Shown: positions 48,561 through 59,400 of the stretch, piece by piece
Position numbering within the stretch: the stretch's first letter is position 1
Layout of the letters: each line of letters opens with the position of its first letter
Notes under the pieces: generated by a model
Told to the model about the DNA's origin: nothing
What the model saw: only the letters and a program-made list of their open reading frames with translations
Database searches by the model: none
Made by a program: the position numbers and the translations under genes
Source: Macrotis lagotis
Lineage: Eukaryota > Chordata > Mammalia > Peramelemorphia > Peramelidae
Assembly (NCBI RefSeq): GCF_037893015.1
Contig: NC_133660.1
Span: forward strand, 281,481,067 to 281,545,066
DNA length: 64,000 nt
Direction of reading: 5' to 3'

Positions 48561-50930
48561 AGTTCACTGTCCAGAAAGAATTGCTAAGTCCAAAGGGGAA
48601 GGGGAACAGCTTCCCTGAACCCCTGAGGGTCCCTCCCCCACCAGTCTCAGAGAGGGAAAGCCAGGAAGGGATCCTTGCTCCAAGGTTTCTTGGCAGTGGG
48701 ACCCTCATCCAGTTTCAACTTGAGATATCACATGGCCCTAGGAATGGACACCCCTACTTCTGAACTTATTTAAAAAGCACAACCCACCAGGGCGGCCTCT
48801 GGCTCTCCCTGGACACCCCCTGGGCTGGGGCCCCAAGGGTTCCCAGACCATCAGGGATTGCTCTTATTCCAGGTTCATAACGGGAACTGGAAGGGATGTC
48901 GGGGATCATTGGATTCAAGTAGATTTTACGGGGAGCAAACCACGGACTAAGAGAAGAGACTGACCCACTAGTAAGTGCCCAAGGCTTCCTGACTCCCGGA
49001 CTCAACAGAACGGAATCTCTCCACTAAACCATCTCCTTTTTTGGCATGATCTGAAAGCCTGACCCTCCCTAGTGTCCTCCCTGCTTGAATCCTTCCCCTG
49101 TTCCCTCTGCCACCATCTATGTTGCTTGGGAGAGGTCCACCCTAGCACTGAGTGGTGGTAGAGGGGACAGTGAGGATGATGGGCAGCCTGCCTTGCCTTG
49201 GGAGAGGCCTATTGGCTTTAGCAAGAATCAGTCTAATTCTTTGATTTCTTTTTTAATTAATTTTTCTTTCAGTTAAGTTTCAATTCTTTTCTCTCCACCA
49301 ACTTCCCATTGGGAAAAAAAACAGAAAAGGAAAACCAAATTTTGTAAACAAAACAAATCCCAGGGTGGACCTCACCTGCAAAAGTGCTCTCTTCTTGCTT
49401 GAGCCTGTGCTCTGTGACTGCACAGTTTAGTAAGCAGCAGCTCCTGGAGGCAGGGCTGGCCACCTGGCCTCAGTGGCTGCCCCAGTTATTTTTTTACTGA
49501 AGCTTCAGACTTCCTAGGCAGCCCATCTCTCCCCTGGCCAGCTCTGATTATGGGGAATACTTGCCTTACTTGAAACGTTAAAACAGACATCAATGCAATG
49601 GGATTCAGGGAGGGAGCTCTTGGTTCTGCCATCTGGGACCTACCTCTTCCCCCGGACAGAACTTCCAGTGCTTGAAGAAAACAGCCATGTCCTAGCCCCA
49701 GGCTTCTGTTCTCCAGGCCAAACATCCCCATTTCCTTCCATTGACCTTCCTAAGACAAGATCTCCAGTCCTTCCACTAAACTGGTCACCTTCCACTGAGC
49801 TCAACTGAGTCTACCAATGTCTTTCCTGGATGTTGGTAGGTCCAGAACTGAGCAAGATCCTGCAGGGATTCTTGTTTCCTGTTACATTCCAGCAAAGCTG
49901 TTTGAATGAATGAATGAATGAATGAATGAATGTGAGTGAATGAGTGAATGAACGAACATCCTGGCTATGTGGGAAAGCTTTCATTGATGGCACATTGATC
50001 ACACTTGTAGAGGAGCTATTGAGGAATGGGAGTTTCTGGGCCATTTTACCACCCCAAGGATGGGCCAGAGAGGCCTCCCTCCTGCCTTCATGGTCAGGGT
50101 AGCAATGGCAAAGGCAGAAGCAGCAGTCTTGGTGGGAGGGCACAGACCTGAACTGAGGAGGAGGCCCAGAAGGGGCAGGACAGGACCTAGCTCAGGTGGC
50201 AGTGAGACTCGAGGGGGGATCTGGTTCCCAATGACAAAGGGCCAGTGAGGTGGGGCAGGTGAATAAAACATGAGAGGGGCCTGGTGCTGGGCTGGGCCTG
50301 AGGCAAACTGACCTCATTCTGTCCTACAGTAAGGAGCCAGAACCTAGGCTGGTGAGAGGGGCTGGGCATGGAGGGATTCTGGGGAAGGATACCAGGAGCC
50401 TCGGAAGAGAGGGGACTAGATATGCATTGTGGGAACCAAAGGGGGCTGCCTAATGGAGGTGGAGGCAGGCAGCAGAGGGCAGGGGCCAGTCAGAGGTGGT
50501 CAGGTCTCAATTAAGCCCAAAGGCTGATCGGGATTGTGACATATAACCAAAATAGCATTGAGCTCCCACCATGTGGTCTTTCCAAGCCATAGGGAAGGCC
50601 AGAGGGAGCCCCATCATTGCACCTGCTCCTCATTCTTCCGGCCCCTTGCCCCAGAGGCCTACCCACACGTGTCCAGGGATAGGACTCTGCAACCTAACCA
50701 ATGAAGAAGCAGAGCTGAAGTCAAAAGAATTAGCTAGTCAAAAATTCAAGGGGCCCAGGAAGTTAGGGGAGGGGGCTCTGGAGAGTTTTTGCCAGGGTTT
50801 GAAGCAGGTGGGATTAGATGAGTTTCCCTTCTCCGATTCTGGCAAAGGCAGTGAGACAAAGACTAGAATGGAGGGTTAGGGGCGGGGAAGAAGGGGAAGG
50901 GGCCTGGAAACAGTAGGTCTGAGGCCCTTG
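48560..50930. other. Gene-free spacer upstream of CABP2
   Basis: Unique-looking, moderately GC-rich DNA. An (AATG)n tract lies at 49904-49957 and an L1-tail-like patch at about 49245-49375. Probably contains CABP2 upstream regulatory DNA, but no site can be defended. Confidence 0.3.
49904..49957 (+). repeat. (AATG)n microsatellite
   Basis: Eight perfect GAATGAAT-phase units, then degenerate GTGAATGA units. Confidence 0.95.
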
Positions 50931-51106
50931 GTGGGGGGCAGGCTCAGGCTAAGGCCGGGCCGCTGAGGATGAGCGCATAGGAAGGGATGTGGGGGCTACT
51001 GAGAGTCTGGAAGTCCTTTGAGTTCCTTGCTCCTGCCTTTTCATGGGGGCTCCCCAGAGGATCAAAGACCAAAGGAAGCATCATCTTTCAAGGCCAGGCG
51101 CAGCCC

Positions 51107-51301
51107 ATGGCCCAACCTCAGGACCACCACTCAAGGGTTCCCGAGGAAGAGCCTGGACCCAGTCGGGCATTGGCAAGCCTAGGACCCCAGGAATCAGGAA
51201 CAAAGGAGAAACTGAGTGTGAGCCCCTCCTCTGACCCTCCGGATCTTGAGCTCCAGGATTCTGAAGAGCTTGCTGCCCAGATTGAGGCTGCTTATGGGCC
51301 G
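51107..51301 (+). CDS. CABP2: Candidate alternative first coding exon of CABP2
   Basis: An open 65-codon segment begins ATG (MAQPQDHHSRVPEEEPG), continues Ser/Glu/Pro-rich and ends EELAAQIEAAYGP immediately before a GTAAGG donor. Its phase 0 end can join in frame to either the CABP2 exon at 52869 or the one at 53793. The ending resembles the AAQRTYGP stretch I recall just before the EF-hand part of the paralogue CABP4, which suggests a long N-terminal isoform. The frame is also open upstream, so the start is uncertain. It could be a chance ORF; transcript evidence is needed to decide. Confidence 0.45.
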
Positions 51302-52003
51302 GTAAGGACCTCTGGGTGGAAGAGAAGCCTTTAGGTTCATGTCTGGGGGACCCTCTTAGGAATGGGATTGCTTAGGTTGGGCCATTTTCTGGGGAGGAGA
51401 GCAAGAGAGACAGTGGTGAGGAGGGGGAGGGCAGAGACAGAAGCTCTCTGGCAGCTTCAGGAAAGAGTGGAGGGGAGCTGAGGCTTCTGGGCTGCAGGAA
51501 ACCCTCATTGTTGGCGGTTCCCAGCCCCCAGAGTCCTCCTCACTCCACAGTCCCTAGGGACTAGCAGTCTCCACCCAGAAGGCAGCCCCCAGCTCTGGAA
51601 AAGACTTAAATCTCTATAGATTGTGGAGAGATTAAGGATGGAGCAGAATGAGTAAGGGGGAGGGGATTCTGAAGGAGGAAAACCCCCAGTGGGGAGAGGG
51701 CCCCTAGTAAGCAGAGGTTTCCAGGGGAACAGGGACCCCAGCTTGCTCCCCCAGGGCAGTTTTGTCCCCCTCCACTTGAAGACAGAGATAATCCCAGGAT
51801 TAGGGCCCCAGCCCCTTTCCCCAGGGCCTGGTGCCACCCACCTGCCCCCAATCTTCCCAAACAAAACCCTGTGAAATCTCCTAAAGCGCTCACAATCAGG
51901 GAGCTGGGGACACCAGAGGGAACAACAGGCAGGGGCCAGACTGACTTGACCTGGACTAGACCCACCAGCTCTCCCACTTCCTCTCAGGACCCCTGGGCTT
52001 GGC

Positions 52004-55000
52004 ATGGTTCAGGAACTCATGGGAAACTGTGCCAAACGGCCCAGGCCTAGGGCACTCAAGGTAGGGGAGAAGGGTTGTGGGGAGGAAATGAAGAAGAGAT
52101 GGGGCATCAGATGGGTGGGTGAGAAGAGTATATGGGGGGACTCAAGGGCGGCTGGGTCAGGGTGGGAGACACCATTTGGGGGAATAGAGTTGTGGGCAAA
52201 TAAGGATATTTGGGAAGTGGGCCCTCATGCTAGAGGCCCATGGGTGGCAGCCAGAGTCCCTGCCAGTAAAATGCAGTCCTTTTGGGTCTGATGTTCTGTG
52301 TTCCAAGGTCCTTTCTGGTGGTGACATCCTGTTCTGTATTCTAAGGTCCTTTCCTGCTCTGATATTCTGTTTTCTATATTCTAAGATCCTTGACGTGTTC
52401 TATGTTCTAAGGTCCCTCCCAGTCCTGATAATTCTATGTTCTAAGGAGTTGCCTCACATCCCAAGGGGCTGAGACTGGGTGCAATTCTAAATTTCCCACG
52501 CTGGTCCTGGGACTGGGATAATGCCCTCCACCTTGCCTCTGATCTCCAGGTCCTGCCACCCTGGGCCCCAATGCCAATATGTTTTCTTGTGGTGTCCTCT
52601 GGGCTATACCTGCTTGGCAGTTGATATAGGAAAGAGCTGGCTGCCTTTCCCCTCCCAGGTGACAGAGTAGCATTTCAACAAATGCCAGAACTGGGAATGA
52701 GTGACTAATGCCCGTGCCCGTGCCAGGCTAGGAAGGACTCCTCTGGACCCTGAGGGCCAACAAGTGTCCCTGGGACATCTTATAGGGGCTACCTATTCTA
52801 AAGAGCGGGGCAAACTAGCCCTTGACAGTGGCCCCCGCTAGACTCTCTCATGCCCTGCTTTGTCATAGGACCACTGGCCACAGTTGGGGTCCCCTGGGGG
52901 CTCTTGCCGCAGCAGAATCTCAGAGGAGCAGGGAGTGGCTGCTGAGTCACAGTCCCAAGCCTACTCAGTACTTACGGGCTTGGTGGGCCCAGCCTGTATC
53001 TTTCTCCGGCCCAGCATCGCAGCCACCCAGATCGTATGTACTCATTGGCACTCCTGGCCCGCCACAGGTCCATCCATTTTGCCCTAGGGTCTGCCCCCTG
53101 CTTTCCCTACACCCCTTGATCTCCCCAGGGTGCTGTCCTCTACCTGACCGTTCTTCTCTCTGACCCTTGTCACCAGCTGAGGATTCTGTCCTAGCCTCTG
53201 ACAGAACAAGGGGAAGGCTGGGGCACCCAGAAAGAAAAGGGGGACACCCAGGAAGGACAATGATCCAGAAGACGATACCCGGAGGGATAAGTGAGGAGAC
53301 CCCCGGAGGACAGGGCTTAGGACATACTGCATATGTGACAATTTAGTAAAGTATTTGCTGAAGTGAATGAGCTATGTTGAAGAGACCCCAGGATAGAGAA
53401 ATCCACAGGGTCCATGATGCTGGAAGACTTGAGCAGAGGAGAGAGAAATGAAACAAGGAAGCCCCTTAGGAAATGGACTTGTCCTGAAGCCTAAGGGCCT
53501 ACAGGACGCTCTGGTGGATGGGCCCCACCCCACCTTCCCTCCTGATTTCCCCTGCTCCCCCGGTCCAGGTTTGGGCTCGCAGGAAAGCTCAGAAACCAAA
53601 GGGAATCACAGCAGTGCCCAGGAGGGATCAGGGGGAAGGGAAGCCCCCGAAGCCAACATGAAGGATTTGAGCAGGGGAGAGAGCAGAGGATGGGGAGGGG
53701 CCACTTTGTGGGAGGGGCAGTAGGAAAAACATGAAGGGCAGTGGCCCCCGGGGCAAGCACTCCTCCATAGCCTGCCTCTGTCTCCCTCTCAGGACAGGGA
53801 GCTGCGACCAGAAGAGATAGAAGGTAAACTGGACCCAGCCTCTTGGGGCAGGCCTCTTGATCATCTCCATCCTTCCCATCTCAGGTCTCCTATTCTTTTA
53901 ACCCCTCCCTGCCCCTGTTCCTACACCCAGAATTCTTGTAAGTTGGGACTCAGAGAGGGGGGAGGAAGTAGTGAGGTGAGACAGAGGGAGGGATAGACCA
54001 AGGGGAGACCTGAAGGGCATTAGAGCTGAGGACGAGGAATCTGAGAAAAATCTGAAGGGGATATGGAGAGGGAGAGGGAGCAGAGGTAGGGGTGGGGAGG
54101 ATGCCAGATGAGGGGGTAGGGTGGGTGCCGGATTACGGGATGGGGTGAATGCCAGATTGGGGGTGGGATGGATGCCAGATTAGGAGGGTGGAGGGATGGG
54201 AGGGAGTGGGAGACACTCACCTGGTCCCTCCCCTAGAGCTACAGACCGCTTTCCAGGAGTTTGACCGAGACAGAGATGGCTACATCGGCTACAGTGAGCT
54301 GGGGGCCTGTATGCGCACCTTGGGTTACATGCCCACAGAGATGGAGCTCATTGAGATATCCCAGCAGATCAGTAGGTCCCCAGACTGGTTGGAGGGACCC
54401 TCAACTGCCTCCTCCCCATCCCCCCTCCATGGCTCTCCCTGAAGGATGGCCCTCTTGGGGTTTCATGCCTTTTTTTCCTTGTTACTTTGTCCATCTTCTA
54501 ATTTTCCTTCAAATCCTCCATGGTGAAGTGGGCACCAACCCAATGGTGAACAAGGATGCTGCCTGGCTCTAGGAGAGGTTAAGGGAATGCCCAAAGGGTT
54601 GGGTAGACAGAGCCAACCACTAGATGGCATCATGGATAGTGCCAGAGACCTGTGATCAGTTAGACTTGGGCTCCGGCTGGCCCTCAGACAAGTCCTAGTC
54701 TTGACCCTGGGCAAGTCACCTAACTGCTGTCTGCCTCCATTCCTCATCAGAAAGGAAGGAGACAATATCCCCTGCCCCGCCTTGGGTTGTGTGAGGGTAA
54801 AATGCTTGTCGAGCTCTTTGCACACCTCACGAATGGACTGCATGCAGTCCCCCACAGGTCTCGGGGTCACAGCTCAGTCACAACCCGAGGGATCCTCCAG
54901 TCTCAGGCCTGGGGGCCTCATTCAGAAGCCCACTTCCTCCTTCCCCTTCCTTGTGTCTATTTGGTGTCTTTGTGGAAAGTTCCCTGCCTTCTCCCTCCCC

Positions 55001-56297
55001 ACTCCCACATCAGAGACCACACATTTATTTCTATTCAGCACCGAGTGCCCACTCTCAGCACCGAGTGCCCACTCTGTGTGTATCAGGTGGCTGGGGGAGG
55101 GGGGCAGGGAGCTCTTGATTCCCTTGGTCAGGTGGTCTAGGGTCCATCCCAGAGTTTCTCAATAGCTCAAGTGAATGACAAAACCGATTCGCAGTGCAAG
55201 AGGAAGCTGGGAAGTTCCTATAACCAGGAAATCACAGATTAAGAAAGGGGAAAAAAATGGGCCAGGGCCAGTGTTAGGTGTGGGGGTAATGAGAAAATGT
55301 AGAGAAAATACATTTTCAGAAATGGCAGAGGCTCTCAGCAGCTAGGTTGGGCCCTGTGCCCAAAGGAGGTGGAGAAGAGGAAACCATGCCAGGGTCTGGG
55401 ATGGCCCTCTGCAAGTGGGCAGTGGATGGGGGGGGGGGGGAGTCTGGGGTGGCTGGAGCTAGGAGAAAGGAGTTATGCATGAATTATAGCTAGGAACTGG
55501 GAGGCCCAGCCTGTTGTCTTGGATGCCAGGTGGTGGGAAAGTGGACTTCGAAGACTTCGTCGAGCTGATGGGCCCCAAAATGCTGGCAGAGACTGCGGAT
55601 ATGATTGGGGTCAGGGAACTGCGGGATGCCTTTCGGGAGGTGAGGTTAGGCAAGTGTGGGATGGGAGGCAGAGATAAAGAGGGGGAGCTCGGGGTCCATG
55701 GGGCTGGTTCTGTGGCTGAGGACATTCCTCCTGGGGTTTCCCCAGTTTGACACCAATGGAGATGGTCAGATCAGTCTGGGGGAGCTCCGGGCAGCCTTGA
55801 AGGCCCTGCTGGGAGAGCGGCTCAGCCAGCGGGAGGTGGACGAGATCCTGCATGACATTGACCTCAATGGGGATGGACTCATTGACTTTGAAGGTACCCC
55901 CTGGACTAGGATGTCCCTCCTAGCCCTCCCAGGAATCTCCTAGAAAAGCCAGTCTCCCCCCCCCCGCCTCCTCCAAGTGGTGAGGTTACCTGGTTACCTG
56001 TGAGTAACCTGTGGAGATGGAAAACCACAATCCCAAGTGCAGTGTCAGCTCCAGAATCCAGCTTTCTCTCTACTTTTGCCCCCCTGCCTACCAACCCCAA
56101 AGGCCGGTCTGGTTCCAGCCTGGGCTGGCACGGTTCAGTAGCTCCAGATGGGTCCTCCATAACCACTTTGGTGTGAGACAGCCCTCCACTTCAAAGTCAA
56201 GCATTTAGCTCAGCCCCAGGGCCTCCCAGAGTGGGACCCTGGGAGCTGAGGGCCATGCCATGCCCCTACAGAGTTTGTACGCATGATGTCCCGTTGA
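52004..56297 (+). CDS. CABP2: Calcium-binding protein 2 (CABP2), 7 coding exons, 223 aa
   Basis: Neuronal calcium sensor of the calmodulin-like CaBP family, known in retina and inner hair cells as a modulator of voltage-gated calcium channels. Exons: 52004-52060, 52869-53033, 53793-53823, 54237-54371, 55530-55639, 55746-55893, 56272-56297. All have GT/AG sites and sum to 672 nt in frame. The N-terminus is [16 protein letters not shown]. Exon 2 carries the L-CaBP2 segment containing [17 protein letters not shown]1 loop [14 protein letters not shown]3 loop [12 protein letters not shown] and EF4 loop [12 protein letters not shown] are complete. EF2 is degenerate ([14 protein letters not shown]), as in the family, and the end is EFVRMMSR. 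Exon 2 is 165 nt in phase 0, so skipping it gives the S form. Starting at Met6 (MGNC, a myristoylation signal) that form is 163 aa, the human S-CaBP2 length as I recall it. CABP4 is excluded by the MGNCAKR exon and the C-terminus. Confidence 0.95.
52296..52448 (+). repeat. Imperfect minisatellite in CABP2 intron 1
   Basis: Four to five imperfect units of about 30-40 bp, each built on TTCTRTRTTCTAAGGTCC(T/C), run in tandem between the first and second CABP2 coding exons. Confidence 0.7.
54615..54800 (+). repeat. MIR-type SINE in a CABP2 intron
   Basis: Degenerate MIR core in the intron after the EF1 exon: a CATGGATAGTGCCAGAGACC-like head, then CTGGGCAAGTCACCTAACTG and CTCATCAGAAA, matching the conserved MIR core in order. 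Confidence 0.6.
54862..55012 (+). repeat. Intronic copy of a local duplication in CABP2
   Basis: This stretch matches 56350-56490 in the same orientation with few differences. Shared blocks include CCAGTCTCAGGCCTGGGG, CCTCATTCAGAAG, CCCCTTCCTTGTGTC and GGAAAGTTCCCTGCCTTC. A 20-bp tandem duplication (CAGCACCGAGTGCCCACTCT) follows at about 55037-55077. Confidence 0.75.
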
Positions 56298-56349
56298 CCT
56301 GGCCCATCGCCTGCTTGGGAAGAGCTTCTGAGGGCAGCAGCTTGAGTCT

Positions 56350-56490
56350 CACCAGGCCAGCTCAGCCACAACCAGAGGGATCATCCAGTCTCAGGCCTGG
56401 GGACCTCATTCAGAAGTCTACCGCCCCTTCCCCTTCCTTGTGTCCATGTGGTGTCTTAATGGAAAGTTCCCTGCCTTCCCACCCCCCACG
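56350..56490 (+). repeat. 3'-flank/UTR copy of the CABP2 local duplication
   Basis: Second copy of the 54862-55012 block. It starts about 50 nt after the CABP2 stop codon, so it probably lies in the 3'UTR. It may be an unrecognised dispersed repeat rather than a true local duplication. Confidence 0.7.
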
Positions 56491-56623
56491 GACCTTCTGT
56501 GCAAGTCCCCCTTTCCCCAGTGGGCCTGTGTCTCCCTCCCCATCCCTGTCCTCATTCTTAAGGGTCATAAAGTTTCTGGATGTCTGACCACCAGAGATGG
56601 TTGCCCCTTCTTTGGAGGCTGAA

Positions 56624-56629
56624 AGTAAA
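56624..56629 (+). terminator. CABP2: Possible CABP2 polyadenylation signal (AGTAAA variant)
   Basis: AGTAAA lies about 330 nt after the CABP2 stop. No canonical AATAAA was seen between the stop and the CpG-rich block starting near 56.9 kb. A CATAAA near 56566 is an alternative. Confidence 0.3.
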
Positions 56630-57049
56630 GCCTAGGACCAAGGACAGTGACCTGAAGGCCCGGTCCTGCTCTTGACTCCTTCCATGACCTATGGCCCTAC
56701 CCTCCTAGAAACTGGAATGGGGGGTAGGAAAGAGCTGCAGGGGCTTCAAGGGGTGAGCAGCATGGGTGGGACCAGGCTTCCTCCCGGGAAGGAATGGGGG
56801 GGGCCCAAAAGGGAGGCCAGACTAGAAGACCCCTCCCCTTCCCGCTTGGCCCACTCCACGGAGAGCAGGCAGAAGGGCCGGTGCTGGCTAGGGGGGCCCT
56901 GTCTCCCCGCATCTGCAGCCCCAGGGCCGGGCTCGGCCACCCCGGCCCCTCCGAGGACCCGGGGGTCTTTTGTTCTTTGGTCCTCTGCCCCTCTGGGGGT
57001 CCTTGTCTAGATGTGGAACTTGAGCCCCCAAGGGGGAAAATGACTCGTT

Positions 57050-57500
57050 TAAAGTCCCCACGCCGAGGTAGGGGCTCCGCAGGCCCCGCGTGGCACCCCC
57101 AACCCACCCGCTCCCCCTCCGGGCGCCCTCGGCCCCCCACGTCCGGTCGTCCGGCCTCAGGGTGGGCAGGGGGTCCATAATCTGGGAGGGGAGGAGGAAG
57201 GAAGGCTCTTGCGGAGGCCCGGAGCCTTCAGTTTTCCCTGTCCCTCCTGCGGGGCTGCTGCAGCCGCACCGGGACCCCCGGGGCAGGCCCGCGGGAGACG
57301 CCTTGGGCTCGGTCGCGGTCAAGGAGATCGCGTGACGTGGGTCCGAAGCAGCCAGGGAGTGCGGCCAAGATGGGGGGCGGCGAGCGCAGGGAGCCACCGA
57401 GGGCGCCGCGGCGATGCTTCCTAGCGGGGTGACCCTGGGCGAGTCACTTCAGCGTCCGGAGGAGGATGGCGGAGCACCCCGGTATCTGCCGAGAAAACTC
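57050..57500. promoter_or_regulatory. CpG-rich block between CABP2 and CDK2AP2
   Basis: A second CpG-dense stretch, separate from the CDK2AP2 island. It holds a GCGTGACGTGG element (about 57330) and two YY1-like motifs, GCCAAGATGG (57364-57373) and GAGGATGGCGGA (57462-57473), the latter just after an ETS-like TCCGGA. It could be an unannotated promoter or enhancer, or GC-biased spacer. No coding exon is supported. Confidence 0.3.
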
Positions 57501-57778
57501 CAGCGGGGTCGGGGAGAATGGGAGCGTGAGGCCCGCCCTCTGTGGTGAAGCCGCCCTTAGGGATGGGGACTCCTGCCCCCGGACGGGGGGGGAAAGGCCC
57601 CCCAAAAGGCACTGTGCGAGGCGAGGGTGGGGAGCATCCAGAGGCTGGGGGGGTCTGCTCTGGTGGCACGGACAGCTCCCTAGGGGAGGGCAGAGCAATG
57701 GGGGGTGAGGGGCGCAGAAGTGGGAGAGGTGGTGAGGAGGAAGGGCTCCTCTTGCGTCTGTGTAAGGGGGAGTGTTGG

Positions 57779-58060
57779 GGGGGATCTGTGAGTAGGGGTG
57801 TCTGCGTGTGTGTGTCGGGGTGTCTGTAGGGGTGTCTGCGTGTGAGGGTGTGTGTAGGGGTGTGTGTGTGTGAGGGTGTGTGTCGGGGTGTGTGTGTGTG
57901 TGTGTGTGTAGAGGGGTCTGTGGGTGAGTAGGGGTGTCTGCTAGTGTGTAGGGTATCTGTGTATAGGGGCCTCCGTGTCTCTAGGGGTGTCTGCGCGTGT
58001 GTGAGGGTGTGTGTCGGGGTGTCTGCGTGTCTCCGTGTCTGTGTGTCGGGGCGTGCTGCG
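57779..58060 (+). repeat. GT-rich minisatellite (GGGTGTCTGYGTGTGT type)
   Basis: About 280 bp of variants of GGGGTGTCTGCGTGTGTG with runs of (TG)n. It separates two CpG-rich blocks upstream of CDK2AP2. Confidence 0.85.
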
Positions 58061-58559
58061 GGTGGGGAGCCTCTCAGAGCAGGATGGGGGTAGTCTGCTC
58101 ACGCGCAAGGAGGAGGGTCCAAGGGCTCCTGGGGGCCAGAAGGGAGAATCTACCAGATGGGGAGGGGGAAAGGATGGCGACTTGCTGGGATGACAAACAG
58201 AGGGGTCTGCGGGGGGGAGGGTAAGGAAGAGGGTCTTCTGGCGGATAAGGGGGGTGTTACACCTGGCGGGAACAAAGAGGGGTGGCTTTCTGGAAGGACA
58301 AAACTGAGGGGGGCTCCTGGAAAGGGGGGGCTCCAGGCGGAAACAGGGAAAGCTGCTCACTAGGGAACCAAGGGGGTCGCCTAGTGGCGACGAGGGGAAG
58401 GATGAGGGCGCCGGAGAGAGGGTCTCTGGGGGGTCCTAAGCCAGGGAATCTCGGGGGGGCGGCCCTCGAAGTAGATAAGGAGGGACAATCCCTTAGGGGA
58501 ATGGCGAGGGGGTGCTTCCTGAGGACAAGGAAACGGGGTCTCCTGGGAGGGGCAGGGGG

Positions 58560-59400
58560 TCTCGGGGGGGGGGGGCGAGGGAGGGCGGTTGGGCGGGACG
58601 GTTGCCACGGAGACGGGGGCGGAGCCTCGAGCCCCGGAGGGGCGGGGCCGCGCGCGGCGACGCTTCTGCGTCGGGCGGGGCGCGGGCTGACGTCACAGCC
58701 TCGCGCCCAGCGGTGTCCGAAGAGGGAGAGCGGCGGCGCGCGTCTCCGGCGACTCCGGCGGCGGCCCCAGAGCGCGAGGCGGCTCAGCCACGGAGGCGGC
58801 GCGGGCGGCGGCGCGAGCTGGCCGGAGGAGGCACGAGCGGTCCAGCGCACCCGGGCCGAAGGAGGGCGCGCGCGGCCGAGCCTCGCCGAGGGGGCCCTTC
58901 AGCGCGAGCCGAGGCGGCCCGACACCGGAGACTCCTTTCCCGGTGCCAGTCGGCCCCGCCCTCCGGCCTCCCGGACCAATCGGGCCAGGAGCGCGCTAGC
59001 CTGCCTCCCCGAACCTTCCAATCGCAGGCGTCGTCCTCCGCGCGCCAATCACGGCCAGACAGGTGCGAAGCCCGACGCGGCGGAGGCCAATCAGCTTCAG
59101 GTCCGGGCCGGGACTCTCGGCCAATGAGAAGGCGGCCTGGGAGCGTCGAGTGACGTGCGCCTCCACCAATCGCAAGTGCGAACTTCGGGCTCTTCCTGGC
59201 GGCGCGCCTATCAGAGTGCGCGCTCCTCAGCGGCTCGGCCAATCCGGAGGAGAATCCACTGGCCTCTGCCCTCCCGAAGAGTTGGGAATGTCCTACAAAC
59301 CCATCGCGCCGGCGCCGACCAGCACGACCGGCTCCAGCGCGCAGGGGCCCGGCACCCCCATCCCCTCAGGTGAGCCGGGGGCTGCGGCCCGGGCCCTCCG
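58560..59400 (+). promoter_or_regulatory. CDK2AP2: CDK2AP2 CpG-island promoter with CCAAT array
   Basis: Very CpG-rich DNA immediately upstream of and including CDK2AP2 exon 1. It contains seven same-strand CCAAT boxes (starts 58976, 59018, 59045, 59087, 59121, 59166, 59239), one palindromic CRE TGACGTCA (58688-58695), an X-box-like GTTGCCACGGAGAC (58601-58614) and a TGACGTGC half CRE (about 59151). No TATA box precedes the ATG at 59288. This fits a TATA-less, NF-Y-driven housekeeping promoter. Factor binding is inferred from motifs. Confidence 0.75.

Noticed and set aside
58257-59242. ORFs of 152-281 aa on both strands over the CDK2AP2 promoter
   Set aside because: Stop-poor because the sequence is a CpG island; no conserved motif, and they overlap the CCAAT array and exon 1 in the wrong frames.
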